A stretch of DNA of 64,000 bases from NCBI GenBank assembly GCA_903939115.1, contig CAJAFV010000077.1, positions 1-64,000 on the forward strand. Direction: 5' to 3'. The position numbers were made by a program, and so were the translations under genes. Of this stretch, positions 35,336 to 42,930 are shown piece by piece. How positions within the stretch are numbered: position 1 is the first letter of the stretch; each line of letters begins with the position of its first letter. The DNA comes from an uncultured Geobacteraceae bacterium (GTDB lineage Bacteria > Desulfobacterota > Desulfuromonadia > Geobacterales > Pseudopelobacteraceae). The notes below the pieces were generated by a model, which ran no database searches, was not told where the DNA came from, and was given only the letters and a program-made list of their open reading frames with translations.

Positions 35336-35785
35336 ATGAAAAAATTATTTTTTGTTTTACTTGTTTTGTTTGTTTCTGGTTGTGCTACTGTAGTTCCTTA
35401 CAAAAACCTTAATTTAGATACGACATCAAATTTCAGAACTCCGGCACAAGGTAAAGCTGGCATATATGTTTATCAATGGAAAACCGGTATTTTTGGCGCA
35501 GGCATGGATGTTGGTTTTGAAATTAAGGGATTACCAGAGGTCTTTCTAAATACTGGTGAGTATTGTTATTTTGAAGTGGCTCAAGGAGCGTATGAGTATA
35601 AATTTAGGGGGGGAATTTTTAAGCAATATTTTCCTGTTAAATTTGAAGTAAATCAAAATTACTTCTTTAACGCAAAAATTTCTAACTTTAGTGACTTCGT
35701 TTACCTAGTAAGAAGTCAGACAGAAATCGACGAAGCAAAAAATAACATACTGACCGAAAGGTATGAATTGTGTACTAATGATTAG
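35336..35785 (+). CDS. DUF2846-like lipoprotein (149 aa)
   Basis: Lipobox VSGC after MKKLFFVLLVLF. The mature part has GKAGIYVYQWKTGIFGAGMD, FLNTGEYCYFEVAQGAYEYKF and VNQNYFFNAKI, a plan matching the lipoprotein 270 bases upstream and the DUF2846 family as I recall it. An AGAGGG ribosome-binding site precedes the ATG. AT-rich like its neighbours. Confidence 0.6.
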   Translation: MKKLFFVLLVLFVSGCATVVPYKNLNLDTTSNFRTPAQGKAGIYVYQWKTGIFGAGMDVGFEIKGLPEVFLNTGEYCYFEVAQGAYEYKFRGGIFKQYFPVKFEVNQNYFFNAKISNFSDFVYLVRSQTEIDEAKNNILTERYELCTND

Positions 35786-36209
35786 GCTGTGTCGTGGTAC
35801 ACTTAGGTGTTATGTTTGAGACTGTCAAATTGCCAATATCTCGAAACTTGGATGCCAGCTTTTAGTACATTTTAAAGTATTATAAAAGTTCCCAGTTTAT
35901 GAAGCAGATACTCTATTTAACTGTGTTTGCACTTCTATCAAAGATGTTTTTCTAAAAACGTTAGCTGCCATGTAAATTGCAATGTAGTCGAAATATAAGA
36001 AATATACATATTTTGGATATATTCAATATATTATGTATTTGAATATATTTTATTTAACATGTCTTTAATCTGAAGCAGTGTCACGGTTGACTGCATTACG
36101 TACGCCACCACCCGTGCCAGAAACAAATGAGCAGGTACTTGCAATAACATTTGCGGGTGTCTGCTCTTTGCTTTATGTTTTGTGAATCAATTATACAGGG
36201 GAGTCGTGT
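35786..36209. other. Intergenic region with two hairpins
   Basis: No gene seen; very AT-rich. A 10-bp perfect stem (ATATATTCAA/TTGAATATAT) lies at 36017 to 36048, and a second hairpin (GAGCAG/CTGCTC with T-rich flank) at 36129 to 36166. The latter probably ends a rightward transcript; the former may be a protein site. Confidence 0.5.
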
Positions 36210-36365
36210 TTGGAAACATTGCTGCAGCAGCTTGAAGAATCATTACTCACCCAAAGCAGGCCGGTACAGGTTGCATTCCATATTTACGAGCTATTAAGCA
36301 AGGCTGGTTACGATGATGAGTCGATACAGGAAGTGTCTGAGGCGCTGTCAGATATTGTTGCCTGA
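36210..36365 (+). CDS. 51-aa small protein upstream of argO-like gene
   Basis: TTG start with GGGGAG nine bases before it. The protein is acidic and helical: METLLQQLEESLLTQSRPVQ, VAFHIYELLSKAGYDDESIQ, EVSEALSDIVA. It contains no Cys. It ends 38 bases before the exporter start used here (2 bases before an alternative GTG), so the two are probably cotranscribed. No family recognised. Confidence 0.5.
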   Translation: METLLQQLEESLLTQSRPVQVAFHIYELLSKAGYDDESIQEVSEALSDIVA

Positions 36366-36403
36366 TAGTGGGGGATGCTTTGCAGTTATTACATCTTGAG
36401 TCT

Positions 36404-37015
36404 ATGATACCTAATTTCATTGCCGGGTTCTTGTCCGGAGCCGCCTTGATTATCGCCATCGGCGCACAGAATTCATTTGTCTTGCGGCAGGGCATCCGGC
36501 ACGAACATGTATTGTCAATCGTCCTTGTCTGTGCCTGCGCAGATGCTTTGTTGATAGCGGCAGGTATTGCCGGTCTGGGGACATTGATCAAGTCAGTGCC
36601 GTTGGTTTTGGATGTTACGCGCTATGGTGGGGCAGCCTTTTTACTGATATATGGATTGATTGCTGCGCGACGCGCTCTTCAGCCTCACCTGCTCAAAGTA
36701 GATTCAGGAGTCGGAACTTCCTTCGGAGCTGCCATAGCAACTTGCCTTGCTTTCACCTTCCTTAATCCTCATGTGTATCTGGATACGGTGGTTCTCCTTG
36801 GTTCTTTAGCCAATCAGTATGGAGACAGAGGACGTTGGGTGTTCGGAGGAGGTGCTACTGCTGCTAGTTTTGCTTGGTTCTTTGCCCTTGGCTATGGGGC
36901 GCGCCTGCTTGGTCCACTTTTCAGTAAATCTATCGCGTGGCGAGTTCTGGACTCGCTGATAGCCTTTATCATGCTTGGTCTGGGAATAACACTGCTCGTG
37001 GGGAAAACTGCATAA
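36404..37015 (+). CDS. LysE/ArgO-type amino-acid exporter
   Basis: 203 residues from ATG 36404; a GTG at 36368 would add 12. It shows the six-helix LysE plan: FIAGFLSGAALIIAIGAQNSFVLRQGI (the conserved GAQN-x-x-VLRQG motif), VLVCACADALLIAAGIAGLG, and FTFLNPHVYLDTVVLLG, which carries the NPHxYLDTV motif found in ArgO/LysE. It exports basic amino acids or related compounds. It is a cargo gene in a mobile element. A second LysE-family protein is encoded at 49113, in host DNA, of the RhtB-like subgroup. Confidence 0.85.
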   Translation: MIPNFIAGFLSGAALIIAIGAQNSFVLRQGIRHEHVLSIVLVCACADALLIAAGIAGLGTLIKSVPLVLDVTRYGGAAFLLIYGLIAARRALQPHLLKVDSGVGTSFGAAIATCLAFTFLNPHVYLDTVVLLGSLANQYGDRGRWVFGGGATAASFAWFFALGYGARLLGPLFSKSIAWRVLDSLIAFIMLGLGITLLVGKTA

Positions 37016-37340
37016 CCCATATCCCACTGAACGCAACACAAGCTGTTTTTTCTATGCGGCGGCAGCACCCCGTACAAGCCCGGCCAGTCACTAATTTCTC
37101 GAACCCATAGGCTACTATGCCTTTGAATAAATAACGTCTACATCCTGCTGAATACCTTATAGCCTCTACACATTGATTGTCTTAGCAGAGTATAGGTTCG
37201 ATGCCGTTCGTCTCTTGTAGGTAGCCATACAGAAGCAGATTGTTGTCGATATGCAGACGAATGTATCATTATTCACCTGCAGGGCTTGACCGTGAAAATA
37301 GGCGGCAAGGTGTTACCCTTGCCGCCCTGTGATAACGTCT
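37016..37340. other. Intergenic region with a 10-bp hairpin
   Basis: No gene seen from 37016 to about 37340. At 37301 to 37326 GGCGGCAAGG pairs with CCTTGCCGCC over 6 bases; on the minus strand it is followed by TATTTTC and would end leftward transcripts from the primase-helicase side. Confidence 0.5.
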
Positions 37341-37550
37341 CTATTGCGCTATATCTGGCTTAACCTGCCATGCCTCAACAATCTCACGGCGGGCATTTTC
37401 AATTGCCAGCTTCAACTCCTTCAATGAACGGACTTCTGTTCAACACCATGACCTTCTGGACCGCCTGTTCGATGTGATACGAAATATTTTTCCGGCGGCC
37501 AGGTAAGCTCTTCTTTCTGGGTACGCTGCCAACATAATTATTATGCTACC
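37341..37550 (-). pseudogene. Possible frameshifted small gene downstream of the primase-helicase
   Basis: Two reading frames on the minus strand join into one sensible protein: RKKSLPGRRKNISYHIEQAV and then, one frame over, RSLKELKLAIENARREIVEA, ending VKPDIAQ. Neither frame alone has a start and a full length. The pieces could be a decayed DNA-binding or accessory protein. Low confidence; a sequencing error would look the same. Confidence 0.3.
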
Positions 37551-40072
37551 TCCGGGACAAAATCAGATTCATTGAAAGAGATAATGTCGAGAGTCACATT
37601 ACCCGTCATTTCGTCATCTCCCTTATAGGGAGAGATGACGGATGACGGTTGGTAATGCCCGTCATCTTTCTGCAAAAATGACGGTAAAATGACGGATGAC
37701 GGTTCAGGCATTACTAAGGTTACAAGATTGTTAATTTCACGGATCGATTGTTTTTCTGTGAGACTCTTGAATGCGTTCAAGTAAGCGTTTTTGATAGTAT
37801 TGGTTTTGTCACCAGGTTTTAATGTCCGCCGCTTGGCGTAAAACTGTTCGCGTAAATCATCAATTAAGATTCCGGTTGGTTCGGCCTCAAGCAGGTTGAC
37901 AATAAACTTCTCTTGAACGGTGTAAACAGGCTTGATGTGTTTTACAGACCTCTCCCCATACTCAACAATGCATGAGGTAATGGGAATACCATTATTATCA
38001 GTCCCACCGGTTTCAACCTGGACTAGCTTAAACTCTAGTGGTGGCGGTGGTTCGCCGTCCTTCAGCTTTGTATAAGTGAGCAAACCTTTGTTGCAGAGGA
38101 TTTCAAAATCACAAGCGGCTTTCAGTGCCGACGATCCCCGTGATCGTCCTGACTTCTCTGCATCGTTACCCGTATGATGTACGATAATGATTGTTGATTC
38201 TGGGAATTCTTCACGTAAGCTGTCGGCAATGTAGACGAAATATGACATCTCTTTGGTGCTGTTTTCATCTCCCTTGATATGACGCGCTAATGTATCAACA
38301 ATAATCAGTGCAACCTTTTTACCGGACTGCTTTTCAAGTTCTCGCGCTTGCTGAACAGAAGGAGTTAATTCAGCTAGTTCGAATTGGATGGCTTGGCGGG
38401 TTGTATGGAAAAGGGGAGGGTCAAGCTTACCGTGCTTGAGTAACCATGCTTTAACACGACGACGTAAAGCTATGTTTCCTTCTCCAGAGTAATACAGCAC
38501 TATGCCCTGGTCGCATGGTGTACCATTCCAAGGCGTGCCATTAGCTATTGAAAGAGCCATGTCCAGAGCAACAAAAGATTTTCCATCCCCAGAAGGGCCG
38601 AACAGTTGCCCGGTGGTTCCAGCCTCAATAATGCCTCCGAGGATAGTATCTTTCTCGTCAGGCAGTAACAGCAAATCGGCTACAGAAATAAATGGTTCAT
38701 CCTTGACTGCAGTGGGAAAAATGCCGGTTGGAGTGGTAGAGGGTGTTTTAACCTGTTCTCCATACCCGAGCGTTGCAAGCTCCAGAGCTGCGGCAGAATA
38801 GTTACCACCGTGGTGAACCAGAGCATAGGCACTGAACGGACTGTAACTCTTTCCGCATTCAAACGGCAACGCTTCGGCTGAGCTTGTAAGGCAGTAGAAA
38901 ACTCCTGACTCATCAAAGACGGTTCCAGAGATACCGCTCTGTTTGCCGGGGCGGGTATAGTGCGTTTTACCCTCTTCTTCTTCTGAGAGCGTCCAGCCTT
39001 GTGACAGCAGTATCGGGCCACAAAATTCACGGCTGTTGTAATCATCGCCTGGACGAGTACCTGTAATACTTACAGCATCTGTTGAAATATTTTCTGGCTG
39101 TATGTCGATCTCTGCAGGTAGTGACGGAAAATCAGCGGCTTCAAGAGGGATACCAGTAATGTGTCGATACTGATAAAACTCTTCTCCGCCTGGTGGGCAT
39201 GCTGGTGTATAGAACAGTTGCGCCGGTTTCCGTGACGCAGGGTCGATATTACCAATACGATCATCAAAAAAATCAATGATCCTCTCCAGAGCTGTTTTTA
39301 AAACCTTTTTACCATCCCCTATTATGGGCGACTGCAGGAGGATGTAGGCGCGATACTTCGGTTTTTCAATAGAATGACTGTATGAGGTATGAACGACACA
39401 TTCATAAACTTTCAGTAGGTTGCAGAGTTCATCAAAGGTGTATTTACTTTCGTCAATGTCGAGAGGAATAATATGCAACTCTGACATGTCGGCAAGCTTC
39501 TTTGTACCGGGTCGTGAGAATTTACCGGCGAATATTGCAGTACCATCTTTCTGTTTATCGCGAATACTTTTCTCTGCTGAATTATATTCATGCAGAGGAA
39601 GCGCGCCTCTAACCTCCGGTGTCTGAAAAGCCGCGACAAACTCATTCCATGCGACACTGACAACCACCGGGTCTGTGTCAGAGTATGAAGTTACTTTACT
39701 TATTGTTATGATAGGTGAGATGTCGCCGGGGTAAACAACATCTTCACTCTGAACTGTGGCGACTGCATGAACAAATTCCGGCTTAGAACCATTCTCTGCA
39801 ATTTGATCTAATTCAAGGTCATGGAGTTGATCTACTTCAACCTGTAGCTGGTCTGTGGTCGTGGATGGCTCAAGGAACGCCACAATTTTTGCTTTGTTCC
39901 AACCATGCGTCCCCTGTTGTATGGGTGTTGTCGGTATATTTTCTTTTTTTGCCTTAGCTACTGCAAGAGCACGTAGTTCTGGTAATGCCTTAGATTTAAG
40001 GCACTCACAATGCTGCAGGGTCGGTACAAGCGAAATAGATGGTTTGGTAATTGTGGTGGCAGTCTTACGCAT
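37541..40072 (-). CDS. Primase-helicase replication protein
   Basis: 843 residues from ATG 40072, preceded by AGGGGG. The N-terminal half looks like a PrimPol-type domain: PLDIDESKYTFDEL, VVHTSYSHSIEKPKYRAYILLQSPI, NIDPASRKPAQLFYTPACPPG. The C-terminal half is a RepA/DnaB-like AAA_25 ATPase: Walker A GPSGDGKS, Walker B VALIIVDTLARHIKGDE, then TIIIVHHTGND and SRGSSALKAACD. Elements with integrase and AlpA commonly use such a protein to replicate once excised. Its start overlaps the 86-aa gene upstream by 8 bases. Confidence 0.85.
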   Translation of the reverse strand: MRKTATTITKPSISLVPTLQHCECLKSKALPELRALAVAKAKKENIPTTPIQQGTHGWNKAKIVAFLEPSTTTDQLQVEVDQLHDLELDQIAENGSKPEFVHAVATVQSEDVVYPGDISPIITISKVTSYSDTDPVVVSVAWNEFVAAFQTPEVRGALPLHEYNSAEKSIRDKQKDGTAIFAGKFSRPGTKKLADMSELHIIPLDIDESKYTFDELCNLLKVYECVVHTSYSHSIEKPKYRAYILLQSPIIGDGKKVLKTALERIIDFFDDRIGNIDPASRKPAQLFYTPACPPGGEEFYQYRHITGIPLEAADFPSLPAEIDIQPENISTDAVSITGTRPGDDYNSREFCGPILLSQGWTLSEEEEGKTHYTRPGKQSGISGTVFDESGVFYCLTSSAEALPFECGKSYSPFSAYALVHHGGNYSAAALELATLGYGEQVKTPSTTPTGIFPTAVKDEPFISVADLLLLPDEKDTILGGIIEAGTTGQLFGPSGDGKSFVALDMALSIANGTPWNGTPCDQGIVLYYSGEGNIALRRRVKAWLLKHGKLDPPLFHTTRQAIQFELAELTPSVQQARELEKQSGKKVALIIVDTLARHIKGDENSTKEMSYFVYIADSLREEFPESTIIIVHHTGNDAEKSGRSRGSSALKAACDFEILCNKGLLTYTKLKDGEPPPPLEFKLVQVETGGTDNNGIPITSCIVEYGERSVKHIKPVYTVQEKFIVNLLEAEPTGILIDDLREQFYAKRRTLKPGDKTNTIKNAYLNAFKSLTEKQSIREINNLVTLVMPEPSSVILPSFLQKDDGHYQPSSVISPYKGDDEMTGNVTLDIISFNESDFVPEVA

Positions 40073-40325
40073 GACGTACCCCCTGCCGGTTGCGGTGGTC
40101 ACGAATACGGTCGCCTATGTACCTACATGCGGCAACAAACGACTGAACAGGTACGCCTCTGTTCCCCATGTAATCTTTACATGATGTTTCAAGTTCGGGT
40201 GTCCAAGCGAATTCTGCATCCAGTCCGCCATCCGGACGAGGTACAAAATTGCAGGTAAAGCCGTATGCCAATAGATAAGCTGTGTTGTTTCTGTCCTTAA
40301 TCGTCAGTGTCTTTGTCGGGTTCAT
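40065..40325 (-). CDS. DUF5659-like small island protein
   Basis: 86 residues: NTAYLLAYGFTCNFVPRPDG, then a Trp and Cys-containing middle (AWTPELETSCKDYM) and a terminal helix FVAACRYIGDRIRDHR. The first half resembles DUF5659-type small proteins as recalled. It lies between the AlpA-like gene (2-base gap) and the primase-helicase (8-base overlap), the usual position of small replication accessory proteins. Confidence 0.55.
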   Translation of the reverse strand: MNPTKTLTIKDRNNTAYLLAYGFTCNFVPRPDGGLDAEFAWTPELETSCKDYMGNRGVPVQSFVAACRYIGDRIRDHRNRQGVRHA

Positions 40326-40327
40326 GA

Positions 40328-40567
40328 TTACACCCCCACTGAAATCAGCTTACGAATGTCTTCAACACGCCAGCAGGTAGTCCGCTCTCCGAGTCTAATT
40401 GGCTGCGGATACCGACCTGAAGCAACTCCAGCCCACCAAGACGACTTACTAACAGGGACAATCGGTGCAATCCCTTCCTTTTTGTTCCCAACGATCTGCG
40501 ACAACCTCACTAGACCGTGTTCTGGGAGGACGTTCTGTACAACCTTTGTTTCTTCTTCATTTTTCAT
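40328..40567 (-). CDS. AlpA-like transcriptional regulator
   Basis: 79 residues with the AlpA/MerR-like winged helix pattern: HGLVRLSQIVG at the start, SKSSWWAGVASGRYPQPIRLGERTTCWRVEDIRKLI in the core, where W/Y-x-x-V-x-x-GR-x-P-x-P-x-x-L-x-x-R-x-x-x-W is the hallmark. AlpA proteins activate the integrase gene or act as excision factors. First in a leftward run with the 86-aa gene and the primase-helicase. Confidence 0.85.
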   Translation of the reverse strand: MKNEEETKVVQNVLPEHGLVRLSQIVGNKKEGIAPIVPVSKSSWWAGVASGRYPQPIRLGERTTCWRVEDIRKLISVGV

Positions 40568-40589
40568 GATCTGCCCCTTTAAGTGAGCA

Positions 40590-40636
40590 ACAAAAAAGCC
40601 TGCATCAAACTCTAAGCAAATAAACGCTCTTAGAAT
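40590..40636 (-). terminator. Long imperfect hairpin terminator
   Basis: On the minus strand AGCCTG pairs with CAGGCT, with a further inner pairing of AATTCTAAGAGCG against CGCTTAGAGTT-like bases, followed by TTTTTTG. It separates the 119-aa gene from the AlpA-like gene. Confidence 0.6.
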
Positions 40637-40741
40637 TCAACACAGGCTCTCTGATTAGTCCTTGCGGGTTCAGTAGTTTGTTGTGTTTGTATGGTTCTGA
40701 TTAGTCCGTCAGTGTAGCTGGCCGGGTTCAGACTCAGTCAA

Positions 40742-41101
40742 TTATTTAAGTTCTATTCTAATCTGCGTTATTACTCCTTTGAACTTATCAATAGTAACAA
40801 AACCGAAAATATCGTGGATGTAATCGAGTTTGCTTAAAAGATAATTGCATAACTCTATTTTTTCATCTTTAGGGAGTATAAGATCACGAAAGCCTCCCTG
40901 AGTCATGTAATAACTGTATTCACCATCAGACTTAGACTTCCAGTAATTTGACGAATAGTAAGTCTCTCCTACTATCCGGTGGTTAATGTCAAGTTTACCA
41001 TCAGGCAATCTTTGTAAGATTGTAATTATCGTCCCAGATAACTCCTCAGCTGAGGGGGTGTATTCAAAGTTGTCTGCATAAAATCCGTCAACTGTTTGCA
41101 T
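40742..41101 (-). CDS. Island protein of unknown function (119 aa)
   Basis: Start chosen at ATG 41101 (MQTVDGFYADNFEYTPSAEE); an upstream ATG at 41143 would add 14. Soluble, with strands such as IITILQRLPDGKLDINHRIV and ETYYSSNYWKSKSDGEYSYYM and a terminal VTIDKFKGVITQIRIELK. No family recognised. It lies 90 bases downstream of the integrase gene. Between it and the AlpA-like gene a TCTGATTAGTCC sequence occurs twice (40650, 40696). Confidence 0.5.
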   Translation of the reverse strand: MQTVDGFYADNFEYTPSAEELSGTIITILQRLPDGKLDINHRIVGETYYSSNYWKSKSDGEYSYYMTQGGFRDLILPKDEKIELCNYLLSKLDYIHDIFGFVTIDKFKGVITQIRIELK

Positions 41102-41191
41102 GAACACATGATAATACACACCTAATGGACGTGTCAAGACCAATTTACATTATACAGGTCTCCAAACTACATCAACCACAACATATTGTGT

Positions 41192-42457
41192 TTATGCAGC
41201 AATCTTCTTAAACGGTATTACCTTCGCCCCTAGCTTCAGGCCGTCCAGATATTCAGACCAGACCTCCATCATCTTCTTGCGTTCTGGTAGGTGGCTGGTT
41301 CTGTTGTAAGCACGCCCTAGTGCGTCACGGACCGCGTGTGCGAGCTGGTGTTCGATGTAGTCAGGGCGGAAGCCTAACACCTCATCAAGGATCGTTCTTG
41401 CGCAAGCTCTGAACCCGTGCCACGACATTTCATCTTTATATCCCATCCGGATAAGTGCTGCTGTAATAGCTCCTTCACTCATTGGTTTTAGTGGTGTGCG
41501 GTGGCCGGGGAAAATAAATTTGCTGTGACCTGTAAGTGGCTGGAGCTGTCGCAAAATATCAACCGCCTTCCTGCTTAACGGAATACAGTGAAACTCTCCT
41601 TTTCGTTTTGCCTTTTCTTTTGCAGTTAGCTTCATGCGTTCCACAGGGATATTCAGCTCAACGGTTTCAAAATCCACCTCACTCCATTCGGCTTTTCTCA
41701 AGTCGCCGGGACGGCAAAACCATAAAGATGCGAGTTGCATAGCGCACTTGGTGACGAAAGATCCCTTAAACTCGTCTATAGCGCGCAGGAGATGCGTTAA
41801 TTCTTTTGGGTCTGTTATTGCGGGGAGATGGTGCTGTATTGGATCAGTTGTCAAAATATCTCTTGGTTTCAAACCTTCCAATGGGTTCCGATCAATGCGT
41901 TCAGTCGCAACACAATAACGCAAGATCATATTCAGGCTTACATAAATCCTACGCGCAGATTCGGGTGCGCGCTGTTCTACCCTGTGTAAAACTGACTTAA
42001 TATCTGTCAATCTGATCTCAGTAACAGGTTTTGCACCGATCCAAGGGAAAATATTTTTTTCGAGGCGTTCGAGTGTTGTTTTAGTGTGGCTGCCGGACCA
42101 TGTAGCCGAATTGATTGTGTGCCATGCTCTTGTTATGACTTCAAAAGAGTTGTTGTTCTCGGCATGGACTGATGCTTTCTGGGCTTTCTTAATCTCGCCG
42201 GGGTCAATGCCATTCGCCAGCAGCTTCTTTGCTTCCTCCCGGCGTTGTCTGGCATCGGCAAGGGATAGGGTAGGGTATGCACCAAAAGAGGTTGTTTTAC
42301 GCTTATCGTTGAAGCGGTAATCCATTCGCCATAGCTTGCCTCCGGTTGTGGTGACCAGCAGATACAGTCCCCCACCGTCAGCAATCTTGTAATCGCTCTC
42401 TTTTGGCTTGTAGTTCTTAACTTGGATATCAGATAAAGGTGCAATCCTTTTAGGCAT
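41192..42457 (-). CDS. int: Tyrosine recombinase (P4-type integrase)
   Basis: 421 residues from ATG 42457, which has AAAGGAG; an upstream frame to 42568 overlaps the candidate arm sites and is unlikely. The N-terminal DUF4102 arm-binding domain has IADGGGLYLLVTTTGGKLWR and LADARQRREEAKKLLANGIDPG; a SAM-like core-binding domain follows. The catalytic domain has Arg in LWFCRPGDLRKAEW (where TGxR is commoner), SWHGFRACART with H-x-x-R, and QLAHAVRDALGRAYNRTSHL with the terminal His and nucleophile Tyr. It acts on the tRNA-Met 3' end 180 bases away. Confidence 0.93.
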   Translation of the reverse strand: MPKRIAPLSDIQVKNYKPKESDYKIADGGGLYLLVTTTGGKLWRMDYRFNDKRKTTSFGAYPTLSLADARQRREEAKKLLANGIDPGEIKKAQKASVHAENNNSFEVITRAWHTINSATWSGSHTKTTLERLEKNIFPWIGAKPVTEIRLTDIKSVLHRVEQRAPESARRIYVSLNMILRYCVATERIDRNPLEGLKPRDILTTDPIQHHLPAITDPKELTHLLRAIDEFKGSFVTKCAMQLASLWFCRPGDLRKAEWSEVDFETVELNIPVERMKLTAKEKAKRKGEFHCIPLSRKAVDILRQLQPLTGHSKFIFPGHRTPLKPMSEGAITAALIRMGYKDEMSWHGFRACARTILDEVLGFRPDYIEHQLAHAVRDALGRAYNRTSHLPERKKMMEVWSEYLDGLKLGAKVIPFKKIAA

Positions 42458-42474
42458 GGCGTTTTCTCCTTTTT

Positions 42475-42528
42475 GGCGGTATCCACTTTGATGGTTTGAC
42501 GGTATACCGTCACGAATACCGCCAAAAC
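42475..42528. promoter_or_regulatory. Integrase arm-type sites, right end
   Basis: GGCGGTAT at 42475, GACGGTATACCGTC centred near 42504, and AATACCGCC at 42515 form a set of repeated half-sites in both orientations just upstream of the integrase start. The unit at 42504 to 42527 matches 27699 to 27722 at 21 of 24 bases. Confidence 0.55.
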
Positions 42529-42576
42529 TCGTGGATTCAGCCATATCATAATGAACTAGGTTGGACAATAGATATA

Positions 42577-42605
42577 AAAAAAGCCCCTATTTTCAAGGGG
42601 CTTAA
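42577..42605 (-). terminator. Terminator between tRNA-Met and the integrase
   Basis: On the minus strand AAGCCCCTT pairs with AGGGGCTT across GAAAAT, followed by TTTTTTATA. It lies inside the island and now ends the tRNA transcript that lost its original terminator. Confidence 0.8.
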
Positions 42606-42634
42606 GGACTTGTCCGGACGGTACCGGACTATTT

Positions 42635-42650
42635 AATGGTGGCGGTGCAG
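42635..42650. other. Right attachment site (attR), 3' end of tRNA-Met
   Basis: The 16 bases include the encoded CCA and the 3' acceptor strand. The left copy at 27621 to 27635 lacks one C. Integration leaves this tRNA whole. Confidence 0.65.
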
Positions 42651-42713
42651 AGATTTGAACTCCGGACCTAGCGAATATGAGTCGCTTGCTCTAGCCAACT
42701 GAGCTACACCGCC
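42637..42713 (-). tRNA. tRNA-Met (CAT), integration target
   Basis: 77-nt cloverleaf with encoded CCA. Acceptor GGCGGTG/CACCGCC; D arm GCTCAGTTGGCTAGAGC; anticodon stem AGCGA/TCGCT with loop CTCATAT, anticodon CAT; T arm CGGAG-TTCAAAT-CTCTG. The normal 1-72 pair marks an elongator-type Met tRNA; a tRNA-Ile2 with lysidine-modified CAT cannot be excluded by eye. Confidence 0.9.
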
Positions 42714-42722
42714 ATTTGAAAA

Positions 42723-42752
42723 CGCCCCTTAGGTGGTAATACCGAAGGGGCG
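42723..42752 (-). terminator. Hairpin between the two tRNA genes
   Basis: CGCCCCTT pairs with AAGGGGCG around a 14-base loop; on the minus strand it is followed by TTTTC. It may end the fMet transcript or serve as a processing site. Confidence 0.6.
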
Positions 42753-42761
42753 AAAAATTTT

Positions 42762-42838
<77 letters not shown>

Positions 42839-42930
42839 ACAAGTGAACCCGACTTATAACAGGATAACGGGAAGCCTGTCAATAAAAAAGTTTGCTACGT
42901 ACCATTTTTTTAGACAGAACGACAAAAAAA

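Larger units (their letters stand above)
27621..42650. mobile_element. Integrated element of about 15 kb in tRNA-Met(CAT), P4-type integrase
   Basis: Bounds are set by a short direct repeat: AATGGTGGCGGTGCAG at 42635 to 42650 (3' end of the tRNA with its CCA) and the same string lacking one C at 27621 to 27635. The integrase gene lies next to the tRNA end, as is normal for this class. A 24-bp segment just inside the left end (27699 to 27722) matches one just inside the right end (42504 to 42527) at 21 positions in the same orientation, a candidate arm-type site pair. Inside are integrase, AlpA-like, primase-helicase, RadC and ArdC, and an AT-rich cargo block. No relaxase, type IV secretion or capsid gene was seen. 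Confidence 0.8.

Noticed and set aside
40650-40727. Iteron-type replication origin
   Set aside because: TCTGATTAGTCC occurs only twice, 46 bases apart, each followed by GGGTTCAG; too few copies for an origin call.
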